A stretch of 64,000 nucleotides of DNA from NCBI GenBank assembly GCA_000163695.1, contig GG774889.1, positions 446,726 to 510,725 of the forward strand. The letters run 5' to 3'. The notes below the pieces were generated by a model, which was not told the origin of the DNA, did no database searches, and was given only the letters and a program-made list of their open reading frames with translations. This document shows positions 8,937 to 15,919 of this stretch, piece by piece (position 1 is the stretch's first letter; each line of letters opens with the position of its first letter). A program made the translations under genes and the position numbers. This DNA is from Bacteroidetes oral taxon 274 str. F0058 (GTDB taxonomy: Bacteria > Bacteroidota > Bacteroidia > Bacteroidales > Paludibacteraceae).

Positions 8937-9752
8937 ATGGCAAAGAACAGGAAAATAAACGTACAAGGAGTTGATATAATATTGTATAAAACAGACAATA
9001 GCGATTATATCAGCCTGACGGATATGACAAAGGCTTTCCGTGAAGGAAGCAGTCTTATCGGAAAATGGATTACCAACAAAAATACATTGGAGTATATAGG
9101 CATCTGGGAAAAAATCAACAATCCCGATTTCAATTACCCCGAATTCGGGGTAATTGAGCGGGAAGCAGGAAGCAACAGATTCATAATGTCTGTGGGTCAA
9201 TGGATTGAGAGAACAAAAGCAATTGGATTAGAGGTAAAAACGGGGCGTTATGGCGGGACTTTCGCCTACAAAGACATTGCTTTTCATTTTGCAATGTGGT
9301 TGAGTCCCGAATTTCAGATATATCTTGTAAACGAATTTCAGCGGCTTAAGGAAGAAGAAAACAACCGTCTCAAACTGGAGTGGAATTTACAGCGCACCCT
9401 TGCCAAAATCAATTATCATATCCATACCGATGCCATAAAAGAGACTCTTATCCCGAAAGAGGTAAGCAAGCGACAGGCGGCTCTTATCTATGCCGACGAG
9501 GCGGACTTACTCAATACGGCATTGTTCGGACTTACCGCCAAAGAGTGGCGAGAGCGTAACCCCGACCTGAACGGTAATATCCGCGACTATGCCGAGTTGG
9601 AACAGTTGGTAGTGCTCAGCAATCTGGAAAGCATCAATGCTTTGCTTATCAAACAGGGATTGTCGCAAAGCGAACGACTCATTCAGCTCAACAGGGTAGC
9701 AATCTCACAAATGAGGTCGCTGGTAGAAAACAGGGCAATAAAAAGGTTATAG
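8937..9752 (+). CDS. KilA-N domain protein
   Basis: This is 271 aa. The N-terminal 100 or so residues match the KilA-N DNA-binding domain: DYISLTDMTKAF, LIGKWITNKNTLEYIGIWE, and GRYGGTFAYKDIAFHFAMWL. The C-terminal half is helical (EVSKRQAALIYADEADLLN, LEQLVVLSNLESINALLIKQG) and resembles other bacterial KilA-N proteins. KilA-N occurs in phage antirepressors and in accessory regions of Bacteroidota genomes; no phage structural genes are near. A perfect 26-bp palindrome lies inside the gene at 9131-9156. The gene is followed closely by a segment duplicated at 15 kb. Confidence 0.87.
   Translation: MAKNRKINVQGVDIILYKTDNSDYISLTDMTKAFREGSSLIGKWITNKNTLEYIGIWEKINNPDFNYPEFGVIEREAGSNRFIMSVGQWIERTKAIGLEVKTGRYGGTFAYKDIAFHFAMWLSPEFQIYLVNEFQRLKEEENNRLKLEWNLQRTLAKINYHIHTDAIKETLIPKEVSKRQAALIYADEADLLNTALFGLTAKEWRERNPDLNGNIRDYAELEQLVVLSNLESINALLIKQGLSQSERLIQLNRVAISQMRSLVENRAIKRL
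9131..9156. repeat. Perfect 26-bp palindrome inside the KilA-N gene
   Basis: The left half CAATTACCCCGAA is followed by its exact reverse complement with no spacer, centred on GAATTC. It encodes NYPEFGVIE in the KilA-N protein. It could be a protein-binding site or an inserted element. Confidence 0.9.
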
Positions 9753-9800
9753 GGTCGTATTGATTATGCCCTTATCGAATACATTTCGGAAACGACAACA

Positions 9801-9927
9801 GAATGTATGAATAAATGAACGAGGACAGCAAATGAAAATAGAATAACGATGACACAGAAGAAAGCGAAAATGGACTATACGAAGATAAATGCACAGACAA
9901 TCGATTCTTGGATTGAGGACGGTTGGA
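9801..9927 (+). repeat. Duplicated segment, copy 1 (leader and start of methyltransferase)
   Basis: It matches 15181-15308. The first 50 bases are identical and the remainder is close, covering the leader and the first codons (DYTKINAQTIDSWI) of the methyltransferase at 9849. Copy 2 is a truncated remnant next to the SDR gene. Confidence 0.85.
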
Positions 9928-10616
9928 TGTGGGGGAAACCTATCTCACACGAGGAATTTGTAAGAGCAAAAGGCGGCGATTATGCCGTAAAACTGACCCC
10001 GACGAAGAATGTTCCGAAAGATTGGCTGGGCGATTTGAACGGCAAGAAGGTCTTGGGACTTGCAAGCGGAGGCGGTCAACAAATGCCGGTATTTACCGCA
10101 TTGGGAGCGGAATGTACGGTGCTCGATTATTCGGGGAAACAGCTGGAAGCAGAGCGTATGGTTGCCGAGCGTGAAGGTTATCGGATAAACATCATACGTG
10201 CGGATATGAGCAACCCCTTGCCTTTCGATGATAGCTTTTTCGACATCATTTTTCACCCTGTATCGAACTGTTATGTCGAGGAAGTGAAACCAATCTGGCA
10301 CGAGTGTTACAGAGTGCTGCGTAAGGGTGGAGTACTGGTGTCCGGCTTGGACATAGGTATCAACTACATCTTCGATTTGGAGGAAAGGGTGCTGACCAAT
10401 ACCCTACCGTTCAACCCGCTGAAGAACGAGGAGCACCTGCGTCAGATGCAGGACAGCAACGGTGGCGTGCAGTTCTCGCATACCATAGAGGAGCAGATTA
10501 ACGGTCAGTTGGAAGCAGGTTTTGCACTGACGAACCTTTATGACGATACGAATGGTTTTGGCAACCTGCACGAACATAATGTAGCGTCGTATGTGGCGAC
10601 AAGGTGCGTCAAATAA
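9849..10616 (+). CDS. Class I SAM-dependent methyltransferase
   Basis: This is 255 aa. Motif I is VLGLASGGGQQMPVF, then CTVLDYSGKQLEAE and IIRADMSNPLPFDDSFFDIIF, then YRVLRKGGVLVSG. The unusual GLASGGGQQ form of motif I is typical of a Methyltransf_11 subgroup found widely in gut bacteria. The substrate is unknown. The first 80 bp of the gene and its leader are duplicated at 15.2 kb as a dead fragment, so this gene or its twin moved at some time. It is followed by a lipocalin-like and a VOC gene on the same strand. Confidence 0.87.
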   Translation: MTQKKAKMDYTKINAQTIDSWIEDGWMWGKPISHEEFVRAKGGDYAVKLTPTKNVPKDWLGDLNGKKVLGLASGGGQQMPVFTALGAECTVLDYSGKQLEAERMVAEREGYRINIIRADMSNPLPFDDSFFDIIFHPVSNCYVEEVKPIWHECYRVLRKGGVLVSGLDIGINYIFDLEERVLTNTLPFNPLKNEEHLRQMQDSNGGVQFSHTIEEQINGQLEAGFALTNLYDDTNGFGNLHEHNVASYVATRCVK

Positions 10617-10662
10617 AAGAATGTCAGGCATTAGATATTAAACCAATTGAAATTATAGTAAT

Positions 10663-11238
10663 ATGATGAAATCATTTGCAGAAGCTCTTTGCAGCAACGA
10701 GAAAAACGATAGGATACCCGAAGCATACGATTATTTCGGAGGACTGATAGGCGAATGGGCTATCGAATGGAACGACCGTTTGGACGAAACCGTCCCCCGA
10801 CGCGTGAAAGGCGAATGGATATTCTCGCGGGTCTTGGAAGGGACAGCCATTCAGGATTTGTTTATCGTACCCTCGCGTACGGAGAGGCTGGACAACCCGC
10901 AAGCCGATGCCGAATACGGCACTACCCTGCGGATTTATAATCCTCAAACGATGGCGTGGGATATATTCTACGGATGTACGGGCAGCGCCTTTCGTCTGAC
11001 GGCGGTGAAAGCAGGCGATGAAGTGGTGCTGACCGAAAACGGCGAGGGGAGAATGCGGTACGTCTTTTCGGAAATAACCGCCGATACGTTCAGATGGCGA
11101 AAGGAATATTTAGACTCCGATGGTCATTGGACGGTTGTAGCAATCGTAACAGCCATACGAAAGAAATGTTCATCAGGTGTCGGGTATCAGGCAAAACAAC
11201 CTAATCCCCAATACCTAAAACCTAAAAACAACAGATGA
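10663..11238 (+). CDS. DUF1579/lipocalin-like cytosolic protein with repeat-derived tail
   Basis: This is 191 aa without a signal peptide. The core (FGGLIGEWAIEWND, VKGEWIFSRVLEGTAIQDLFI, YGTTLRIYNPQTMAWDI) looks like a beta-barrel of the DUF1579 type. The last 20 or so residues (QPNPQYLKPKNNR) are encoded by one of the dispersed C-rich repeats of this region, so the ancestral stop was probably earlier. The stop overlaps the start of the VOC gene (ATGA at 11235-11238), implying coupled translation. The function is unknown. Confidence 0.65.
   Translation: MMKSFAEALCSNEKNDRIPEAYDYFGGLIGEWAIEWNDRLDETVPRRVKGEWIFSRVLEGTAIQDLFIVPSRTERLDNPQADAEYGTTLRIYNPQTMAWDIFYGCTGSAFRLTAVKAGDEVVLTENGEGRMRYVFSEITADTFRWRKEYLDSDGHWTVVAIVTAIRKKCSSGVGYQAKQPNPQYLKPKNNR
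11175..11230. repeat. Dispersed G/C-skewed repeat, copy 1 (inverted arms)
   Basis: A G-rich arm (AGGTGTCGGGTATCAGG) is followed by a C-rich arm containing CCTAATCCCCAATACC. It belongs to a family also found at 11583, 25672/25760, 28186, 36387 and 36825. Here it is read as the C-terminal tail of the 10663 gene. Confidence 0.75.
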
Positions 11239-11630
11239 AAATACGTAAAATATATGCCTGTTGGGTTTATGTGAGCGATATGGCACAATCCGTTCGTTTT
11301 TATCAGGATATAGGCTTTACCGTCAAATTCGTTGAGAAAGACGGTGCTTGGGTGGAATTCGATTTGGGCGAAACATCGTTTGCCCTTCTGCAACGACCGG
11401 AAGAAAAAGGTAAAGTGCAACCCCGAAAAACACGAATTATGTTTGAAATAGCTCGTATCGAAGAAATGCAGGAACATTTGATTTCTCTCGGAGTCAAGCG
11501 GATTGGAAGCATCAGGAAAGAGCCTTACGGCAAACTGCTGACCTTCGAAGACCCCGACGGACATTGGCTGGAATTTTTCGAACCCCACCCCCAAAAACCT
11601 AAAACCCAATACCCAACCCCCAACACCTGA
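11235..11630 (+). CDS. VOC/glyoxalase-family protein
   Basis: This is 131 aa with a single vicinal-oxygen-chelate module pair: VYVSDMAQSVRFYQDIGF, WVEFDLGETSFALL, and LTFEDPDGHWLEFFEP. Glu near the end of FEDPDGHWLEF is a usual metal ligand, while the first-strand ligand is not obvious, so both enzyme and binding-protein roles are possible. The last 14 residues (HPQKPKTQYPTPNT) again come from the C-rich repeat. It is translationally coupled to the gene before it. Confidence 0.82.
   Translation: MKIRKIYACWVYVSDMAQSVRFYQDIGFTVKFVEKDGAWVEFDLGETSFALLQRPEEKGKVQPRKTRIMFEIARIEEMQEHLISLGVKRIGSIRKEPYGKLLTFEDPDGHWLEFFEPHPQKPKTQYPTPNT
11583..11628. repeat. Dispersed C-rich repeat, copy 2
   Basis: The C-rich strand reads like AAAACCCAATACCCAACC. 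It forms the 3' end of the VOC gene and ends 5 bp before the RAYT remnant at 11633, the closest linkage of repeat and transposase in the window. Confidence 0.8.
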
Positions 11631-11632
11631 AT

Positions 11633-11946
11633 ATGACTGTAAATACGAAATATAGTCCCGAAAAACATTACCGCCGTTCGATACGGTTGTGCGGATACGA
11701 TTATTCGTGCAACGGATTGTATTTTGTTACCGTTTGTTGTCGGAACAAGGCGTGTTTATTCGGCAAAATCGTCGACGGCGAAATGATATTGAACGCTGCG
11801 GGACGAATGGTGGAAAAATGTTGGTTGGATATTACGAACATATCATCCGCAATGCCGAATCGTATGGAAATATTGCGGAATACATCATTACGAATCCTAC
11901 CCGTTGGCAGGACGATAATCTTTATATTGATAAATTTAAACAATAA
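11633..11946 (+). pseudogene. RAYT (Y1-type transposase) with internal deletion
   Basis: The start (YSPEKHYRRSIRLCGYDY, then GLYFVTVCCR-like residues) matches the intact copy at 13733. After KCWLDI the sequence jumps directly to the C-terminal part. About 240 bp is missing, including the HUH motif, and the frame shifts. The C-terminal residues (YGNIAEYIITN, RWQDDNLYI) are readable only in another frame. It therefore cannot be catalytic. Its 3' end lies a few bases before ABC transporter 1. Confidence 0.85.
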
Positions 11947-11951
11947 ATAAT

Positions 11952-13703
11952 ATGAACACATTAAAAAAATTTCAGATCTATATGGGCGAGCGACGGATAT
12001 TGTTCCCGTTGGCGCTCATTGCTTCGGGTCTTAGCGGGCTGATGTCGCTCGTACCCTTGGTATTCGTGTGGCTCATTGTCCGCACATTGCTCGGTGTCGG
12101 CGGCACGGTCGCCTCTACGCCTATCGGCACGTATGCCTGGTGGGCGGTGGGCACTGCCGTAGCCGGCTTGCTGATTTATTGTGCCGCACTGATGATGTCG
12201 CACTTGGCAGCGTTCCGTGTCGAGACCAATATGCGTCGCTCGGCGATGCGTAAGATAATGAATATGCCGCTCGGCTTCTTCGGAGTCAACGACGGCGGGC
12301 GGATGCGTAAAATCATCGACGAAGACTCGTCGAGTACGCACTCGTTCGTTGCTCATATTATGCCCGACTTGGTAGGCAGTATACTGTCGCCGCTTACTGT
12401 CGTGGTGTTACTCTTCGTCTTCGACTGGCGGCTAGGCGTAGCCTGCCTCATACCGCTCGTGGCAGCCTTCGGTACGATGGGCTATATGATGAATCCGCGT
12501 ATGAACAACTTCCAGAAAATGTACCTCGACGCACAGGAGCGTATGAGCAGCGAGGCGGTGGAATACGTGCGGGGAATACCCGTCGTAAAGGTATTCCAGC
12601 AGACGGTATTCTCGTTCAAACGCTTTTACGACAGTATCATCTCCTACCGCGATTTGGTAACCAAATATACGCTCAGCTGGCAGAAACCCTATTCGTTCTA
12701 CACGATTATCATCAATGGGTTTACTTACTTCCTCGTACCTGCCGCCATACTGATTATCGGTAGGACGGGCAACTACGCCGCCGTCATAACCGATATGTTT
12801 TTCTACATTCTGATAACGCCTCTGATATCTTCGAATATTATGAAGATTATGTACCTCAATCAGAATATGTTCCTGGCAAACGAGGCTATTACGCGTGTCG
12901 AGAAGTTGACCGATTACCCGCAGCTCGAGCCGTCGGCACAGCCACAGCTGCCGCAAGGATACGGTATCGACTTCGACGGAGTCGTGTTCCGTTACGACGG
13001 GGCAGTGCAGAACGCCGTCGACGGCATAACGTTCTCTATCCCCGAGGGTAAGACGTATGCACTCGTCGGAGCTTCGGGCGGAGGCAAGACCACCATCGCC
13101 CGCCTGATACCGCGTTTCTGGGACGTTATCGAAGGCAGCGTCCGTATCGGAGGTGTAGACGTTCGGCAGATTGACAAAGAGGAGCTGATGAGTCGCATCT
13201 CGTTCGTGTTTCAGAATACGAAACTGTTCAAGACCACACTGCGGGAGAATATCACCTACGGTTGCCCCGATGCCTCGGCAGAAGCTGTCGACCGTGCCGT
13301 AGAGCTCTCGCAGAGCCGTGAGATTATCGACCGTCTGCCCGACGGGTTGGAGACCAAAATCGGTACCGAAGGCACATACCTCTCCGGTGGCGAACAGCAA
13401 CGTATCGCACTGGCACGTGCCATACTCAAAGATGCACCCATCGTGGTACTCGACGAGGCGACAGCCTTTGCCGACCCCGAGAACGAACATCTCATACAGC
13501 AGGCTCTCCACGAACTGATGAAGGGCAAGACATCGCTGATGATAGCCCACCGACTCTCGAGCGTACAGACGGTAGACCGTATCCTCGTCATCGAACACGG
13601 CAAGATAGCCGAGCAGGGTACGCACGACGAACTGCTCGCCCTCGGCGGCATCTATAAAACGATGTGGGACGAATATCAAAAATCGGTAGCGTGGACGGTA
13701 TGA
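11952..13703 (+). CDS. ABC half-transporter (permease-ATPase fusion), subunit 1
   Basis: This is 583 aa. An N-terminal six-helix type-1 exporter membrane domain (about residues 15-310) is followed by the nucleotide-binding domain: Walker A GASGGGKTT, signature LSGGEQQRIALARAI, Walker B IVVLDEATA and a switch His in IAHRLSS. The residue after DEATA is Phe-Ala instead of the usual Ser-Leu. It pairs with the 577-aa half-transporter at 15920; both carry complete ATP sites. Such pairs export peptides, lipids or siderophores, or in the IrtAB-like branch import iron chelates; the substrate cannot be told. Confidence 0.88.
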   Translation: MNTLKKFQIYMGERRILFPLALIASGLSGLMSLVPLVFVWLIVRTLLGVGGTVASTPIGTYAWWAVGTAVAGLLIYCAALMMSHLAAFRVETNMRRSAMRKIMNMPLGFFGVNDGGRMRKIIDEDSSSTHSFVAHIMPDLVGSILSPLTVVVLLFVFDWRLGVACLIPLVAAFGTMGYMMNPRMNNFQKMYLDAQERMSSEAVEYVRGIPVVKVFQQTVFSFKRFYDSIISYRDLVTKYTLSWQKPYSFYTIIINGFTYFLVPAAILIIGRTGNYAAVITDMFFYILITPLISSNIMKIMYLNQNMFLANEAITRVEKLTDYPQLEPSAQPQLPQGYGIDFDGVVFRYDGAVQNAVDGITFSIPEGKTYALVGASGGGKTTIARLIPRFWDVIEGSVRIGGVDVRQIDKEELMSRISFVFQNTKLFKTTLRENITYGCPDASAEAVDRAVELSQSREIIDRLPDGLETKIGTEGTYLSGGEQQRIALARAILKDAPIVVLDEATAFADPENEHLIQQALHELMKGKTSLMIAHRLSSVQTVDRILVIEHGKIAEQGTHDELLALGGIYKTMWDEYQKSVAWTV

Positions 13704-13732
13704 TTACAAAAACGATGCCCGAATAAAGAAAT

Positions 13733-14287
13733 ATGAACACGAAAACAAGATACAATCCCGACAAACATCACCGCCGTACGATACGTATGTGCGGATACGA
13801 TTATGCACAGGAGGGGCTGTATTTTGTTACCGTTTGTTGTCGGGACAGGGCGTGTTTATTCGGCGAAATCGTCGACGGCGAAATGATATTGAACCCTGCG
13901 GGACGAATGGTGGAAAAATGTTGGTTGGATATTCCGAAACATTTTCCACATGCCGTTTTGCACGATTATATCATCATGCCCAATCATGTACATGGCATTA
14001 TCGAATTGACTGATGTCGTTGCAGGGGCAACAAATGTAAGGGCGAAAAATTTTTCGCCCCTACAATTCCGTTCACCATCAAAAACAATCGGATCAATTGT
14101 ACGTGGATTTAAAATCGGTGTTACAAAATGGATGCGTCAAAATACCGACACGTTTCCCGTTTGGCAACGCAATTATTACGAACACATCATCCGCAATGCC
14201 GAATCGTACGGCAACATTGCGGAATACATCATTACGAACACTGCCCGTTGGCAGGACGATAATCTTTATATACGCATCAATACCTAA
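13733..14287 (+). CDS. REP-associated tyrosine transposase (RAYT, Y1/HUH family)
   Basis: This is 184 aa. It shows R-x-x-R-x-CGYDY, LYFVTVCCRDRACLFG, the HUH-type motif MPNHVHGII (about residue 82) and the catalytic-tyrosine region NYYEHIIRNAESYGNIAEYI. RAYTs are single-copy domesticated relatives of IS200/IS605 transposases that process REP palindromes. Between the two halves lies an insertion that carries a 28-bp REP-like palindrome (14036-14063) in frame (VRAKNFSPLQF). All motifs are intact, so it may be active. Relatives in the window are remnants at 11633, 15880, 32036 and 32978. Confidence 0.88.
   Translation: MNTKTRYNPDKHHRRTIRMCGYDYAQEGLYFVTVCCRDRACLFGEIVDGEMILNPAGRMVEKCWLDIPKHFPHAVLHDYIIMPNHVHGIIELTDVVAGATNVRAKNFSPLQFRSPSKTIGSIVRGFKIGVTKWMRQNTDTFPVWQRNYYEHIIRNAESYGNIAEYIITNTARWQDDNLYIRINT
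14036..14063. repeat. REP-like palindrome inside the RAYT gene
   Basis: The arm GTAAGGGCGAAAAA is followed by TTTTTCGCCCCTAC, 13 of 14 pairs matching. A shorter stem (GTTGC/GCAAC) lies just before it at 14018-14031. The insert keeps the reading frame. GTAG-(G)GGCG arms of this kind are common REP forms. Confidence 0.85.
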
Positions 14288-14301
14288 AAGAACGAACAGG
14301 A

Positions 14302-15198
14302 ATGGAAAAAGATAAGATTTTAGTTGCAGGAGCAACCGGATATTTGGGAAAATATATCACACGGGAGCTTTTATCCGAAGGTTTTAAGACGAAAATAATT
14401 GTCCGAAACCCGAATAAAATAGAATTTGGCGACGATAACCTCATCGTTGAGAAGGCAGAAGTTACCCGCCCCGAAACCCTGAAGGATATTTGTAAAGATG
14501 TTCGGGTCGTAATCAGTACGGTCGGCATTACCAGGCAGAAAGACGGTTTGATATATATGGATGTCGACTACAGGGCAAATGCGAATCTTATTGATGAGGC
14601 TAAAAAGAGCGGTGTAGAGAAGTTTATCTATGTTTCGGTCTTAAACGGAGAGAAGCTGAGACACTTAAAAATATGCGAGGCAAAAGAGAAGTTGGGCGAT
14701 TACTTAAAATCATCGGGACTTGATTATTGTATCGTCAGACCGAGCGGATTCTTTTCGGATATGGGCGATTTTCTGAAAATGGCGGAGGGAGGTAGAGTTT
14801 ACCTTTTCGGAGACGGGAAATTCAAAATAAATCCGATACACGGAGAAGATTTGGCAAAAGCTGTTGTCGAGACCATTCATAACGATAAAAAGGAAATAGA
14901 CATAGGAGGTTGCCGTGTGTTTTCACACAATGACATCGCAGAGCTGGCACTGAATGCGTATTCAAAACCGGTCAAAATAGTACATCTGCCCGATTGGATA
15001 CGTAAGTTTATCCTTTGGTTTCTACGAACATTTACCAATCCAAAATTCTATGGTCCTCTTGAATTTTTTATGACGGCAATGGCTATGGATATGCAGGCAA
15101 CTCCGTATGGAAAACATAAATTGGAAGATTATTTCAAGAATCAGGTAAATAATGCTCGTAAGCCTCCTCGCTCCGAAAACGAATGTATGAATAAATGA
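14302..15198 (+). CDS. Atypical SDR (NmrA/NAD(P)-binding) protein
   Basis: This is 298 aa. The Rossmann motif GATGYLGKYI (residues 10-19) is followed by TKIIVRNPNKIEF, VVISTVGITRQKD, and YVSVLNGEK, with INPIHGEDLAKAV and a hydrophobic C-terminal part (WIRKFILWFLRTFTNPKF). This is the NmrA-like/atypical SDR type, often a sensor or reductase with an unclear substrate; a classical YxxxK triad is not seen. The last codons (NECMNK) lie in the duplicated segment shared with 9801, which suggests the SDR and the methyltransferase were once neighbours. Confidence 0.8.
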   Translation: MEKDKILVAGATGYLGKYITRELLSEGFKTKIIVRNPNKIEFGDDNLIVEKAEVTRPETLKDICKDVRVVISTVGITRQKDGLIYMDVDYRANANLIDEAKKSGVEKFIYVSVLNGEKLRHLKICEAKEKLGDYLKSSGLDYCIVRPSGFFSDMGDFLKMAEGGRVYLFGDGKFKINPIHGEDLAKAVVETIHNDKKEIDIGGCRVFSHNDIAELALNAYSKPVKIVHLPDWIRKFILWFLRTFTNPKFYGPLEFFMTAMAMDMQATPYGKHKLEDYFKNQVNNARKPPRSENECMNK

Positions 15199-15338
15199 AC
15201 GAGGACAGCAAATGAAAATAGAATAACGATGATACAGAAGAGTCTAAATATATGAACTATACGAAGATAAATGCACAGACAATCGATTCTTGGATAGAGA
15301 ACGGTTGGAGATATTATTACACAAAATATAAAATGTAG
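15181..15338 (+). pseudogene. Methyltransferase 5' remnant (duplicated segment, copy 2)
   Basis: It matches 9801-9927. An ATG at 15252 opens a 28-codon frame that copies the methyltransferase start (NYTKINAQTIDSWIENGW) and then runs into unrelated codons and TAG at 15336. No catalytic motif remains. Confidence 0.85.
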
Positions 15339-15342
15339 AGAA

Positions 15343-15879
15343 ATGAGTAACCAAATGGGAGTATTGCTAAGTGCTGGGATATTCTTTTTGTTTGCACTTG
15401 TGTTCTTGGTCATTGCTGAGGTTAACAAAAGAATTACAGAAAAGAACCCAAAGCTATATCAGGGTAAAGCACAAGGAGAGATATTGGAAATTATCAAATC
15501 AGGTACTAATGGTGTAGGAGGTATTGGTCTGAATAATAGGACTTACGTGGTATACAAGTACACTGTGGGAGATGACACTTATATTGTGAAACCTCTTGTT
15601 CTTAATGCAAACGCTCTTATAAACTTGAATTATACTGACTCAGCTCATACTTTTTGTATAACTTATTTCGGTCCTCATAGCGGTAGCCGTCAGACCAATT
15701 ATAGAGTAGGCGAGAATATTACAGTAGCTTATTTGCCCGAAAACCCTAAAGCACACCAAATAGTAGATGATAAGGATAAGGCGTTTTTTTACAAAGGTTT
15801 CCGCATAGCAGGATTTTCTATAATATCTATTTCGATAATTTTATTAATTGCCTCCTTTTTCGTAAAAAATGGAGTATAA
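15343..15879 (+). CDS. DUF3592-like two-helix membrane protein
   Basis: This is 178 aa. One transmembrane segment lies near residues 7-25 (LLSAGIFFLFALVFLVIAEV) and one near 155-174 (ISIILLIASFF), with a beta-rich loop between them (YVVYKYTVGDDTYIVKP, VGENITVAYLPENP). The layout matches DUF3592-type proteins, whose role is unknown. The gene is A+T-rich compared with the ABC genes on both sides. It lies exactly between a methyltransferase remnant and a RAYT 3' tail, so it looks like an inserted gene. Confidence 0.65.
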   Translation: MSNQMGVLLSAGIFFLFALVFLVIAEVNKRITEKNPKLYQGKAQGEILEIIKSGTNGVGGIGLNNRTYVVYKYTVGDDTYIVKPLVLNANALINLNYTDSAHTFCITYFGPHSGSRQTNYRVGENITVAYLPENPKAHQIVDDKDKAFFYKGFRIAGFSIISISIILLIASFFVKNGV

Positions 15880-15901
15880 GATAATCTTTATATTGATAAA
15901 T
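15880..15901 (+). repeat. RAYT 3' tail fragment before ABC transporter 2
   Basis: 22 bp are identical to 11913-11934, the 3' end of the RAYT remnant before ABC transporter 1. It starts directly after the stop of the DUF3592-like gene and ends 18 bp before the ABC ATG. Confidence 0.75.
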
Positions 15902-15919
15902 AAAAAACAGTAAAATAAT

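Noticed and set aside
12432..13679. 415-codon open frame on the minus strand
   Set aside because: It lies entirely opposite the ABC transporter gene, has no family motifs and reflects codon bias of the true strand. The same holds for long antisense frames at 16601-17638, 25741-26760, 31191-32195, 42436-43392 and others.
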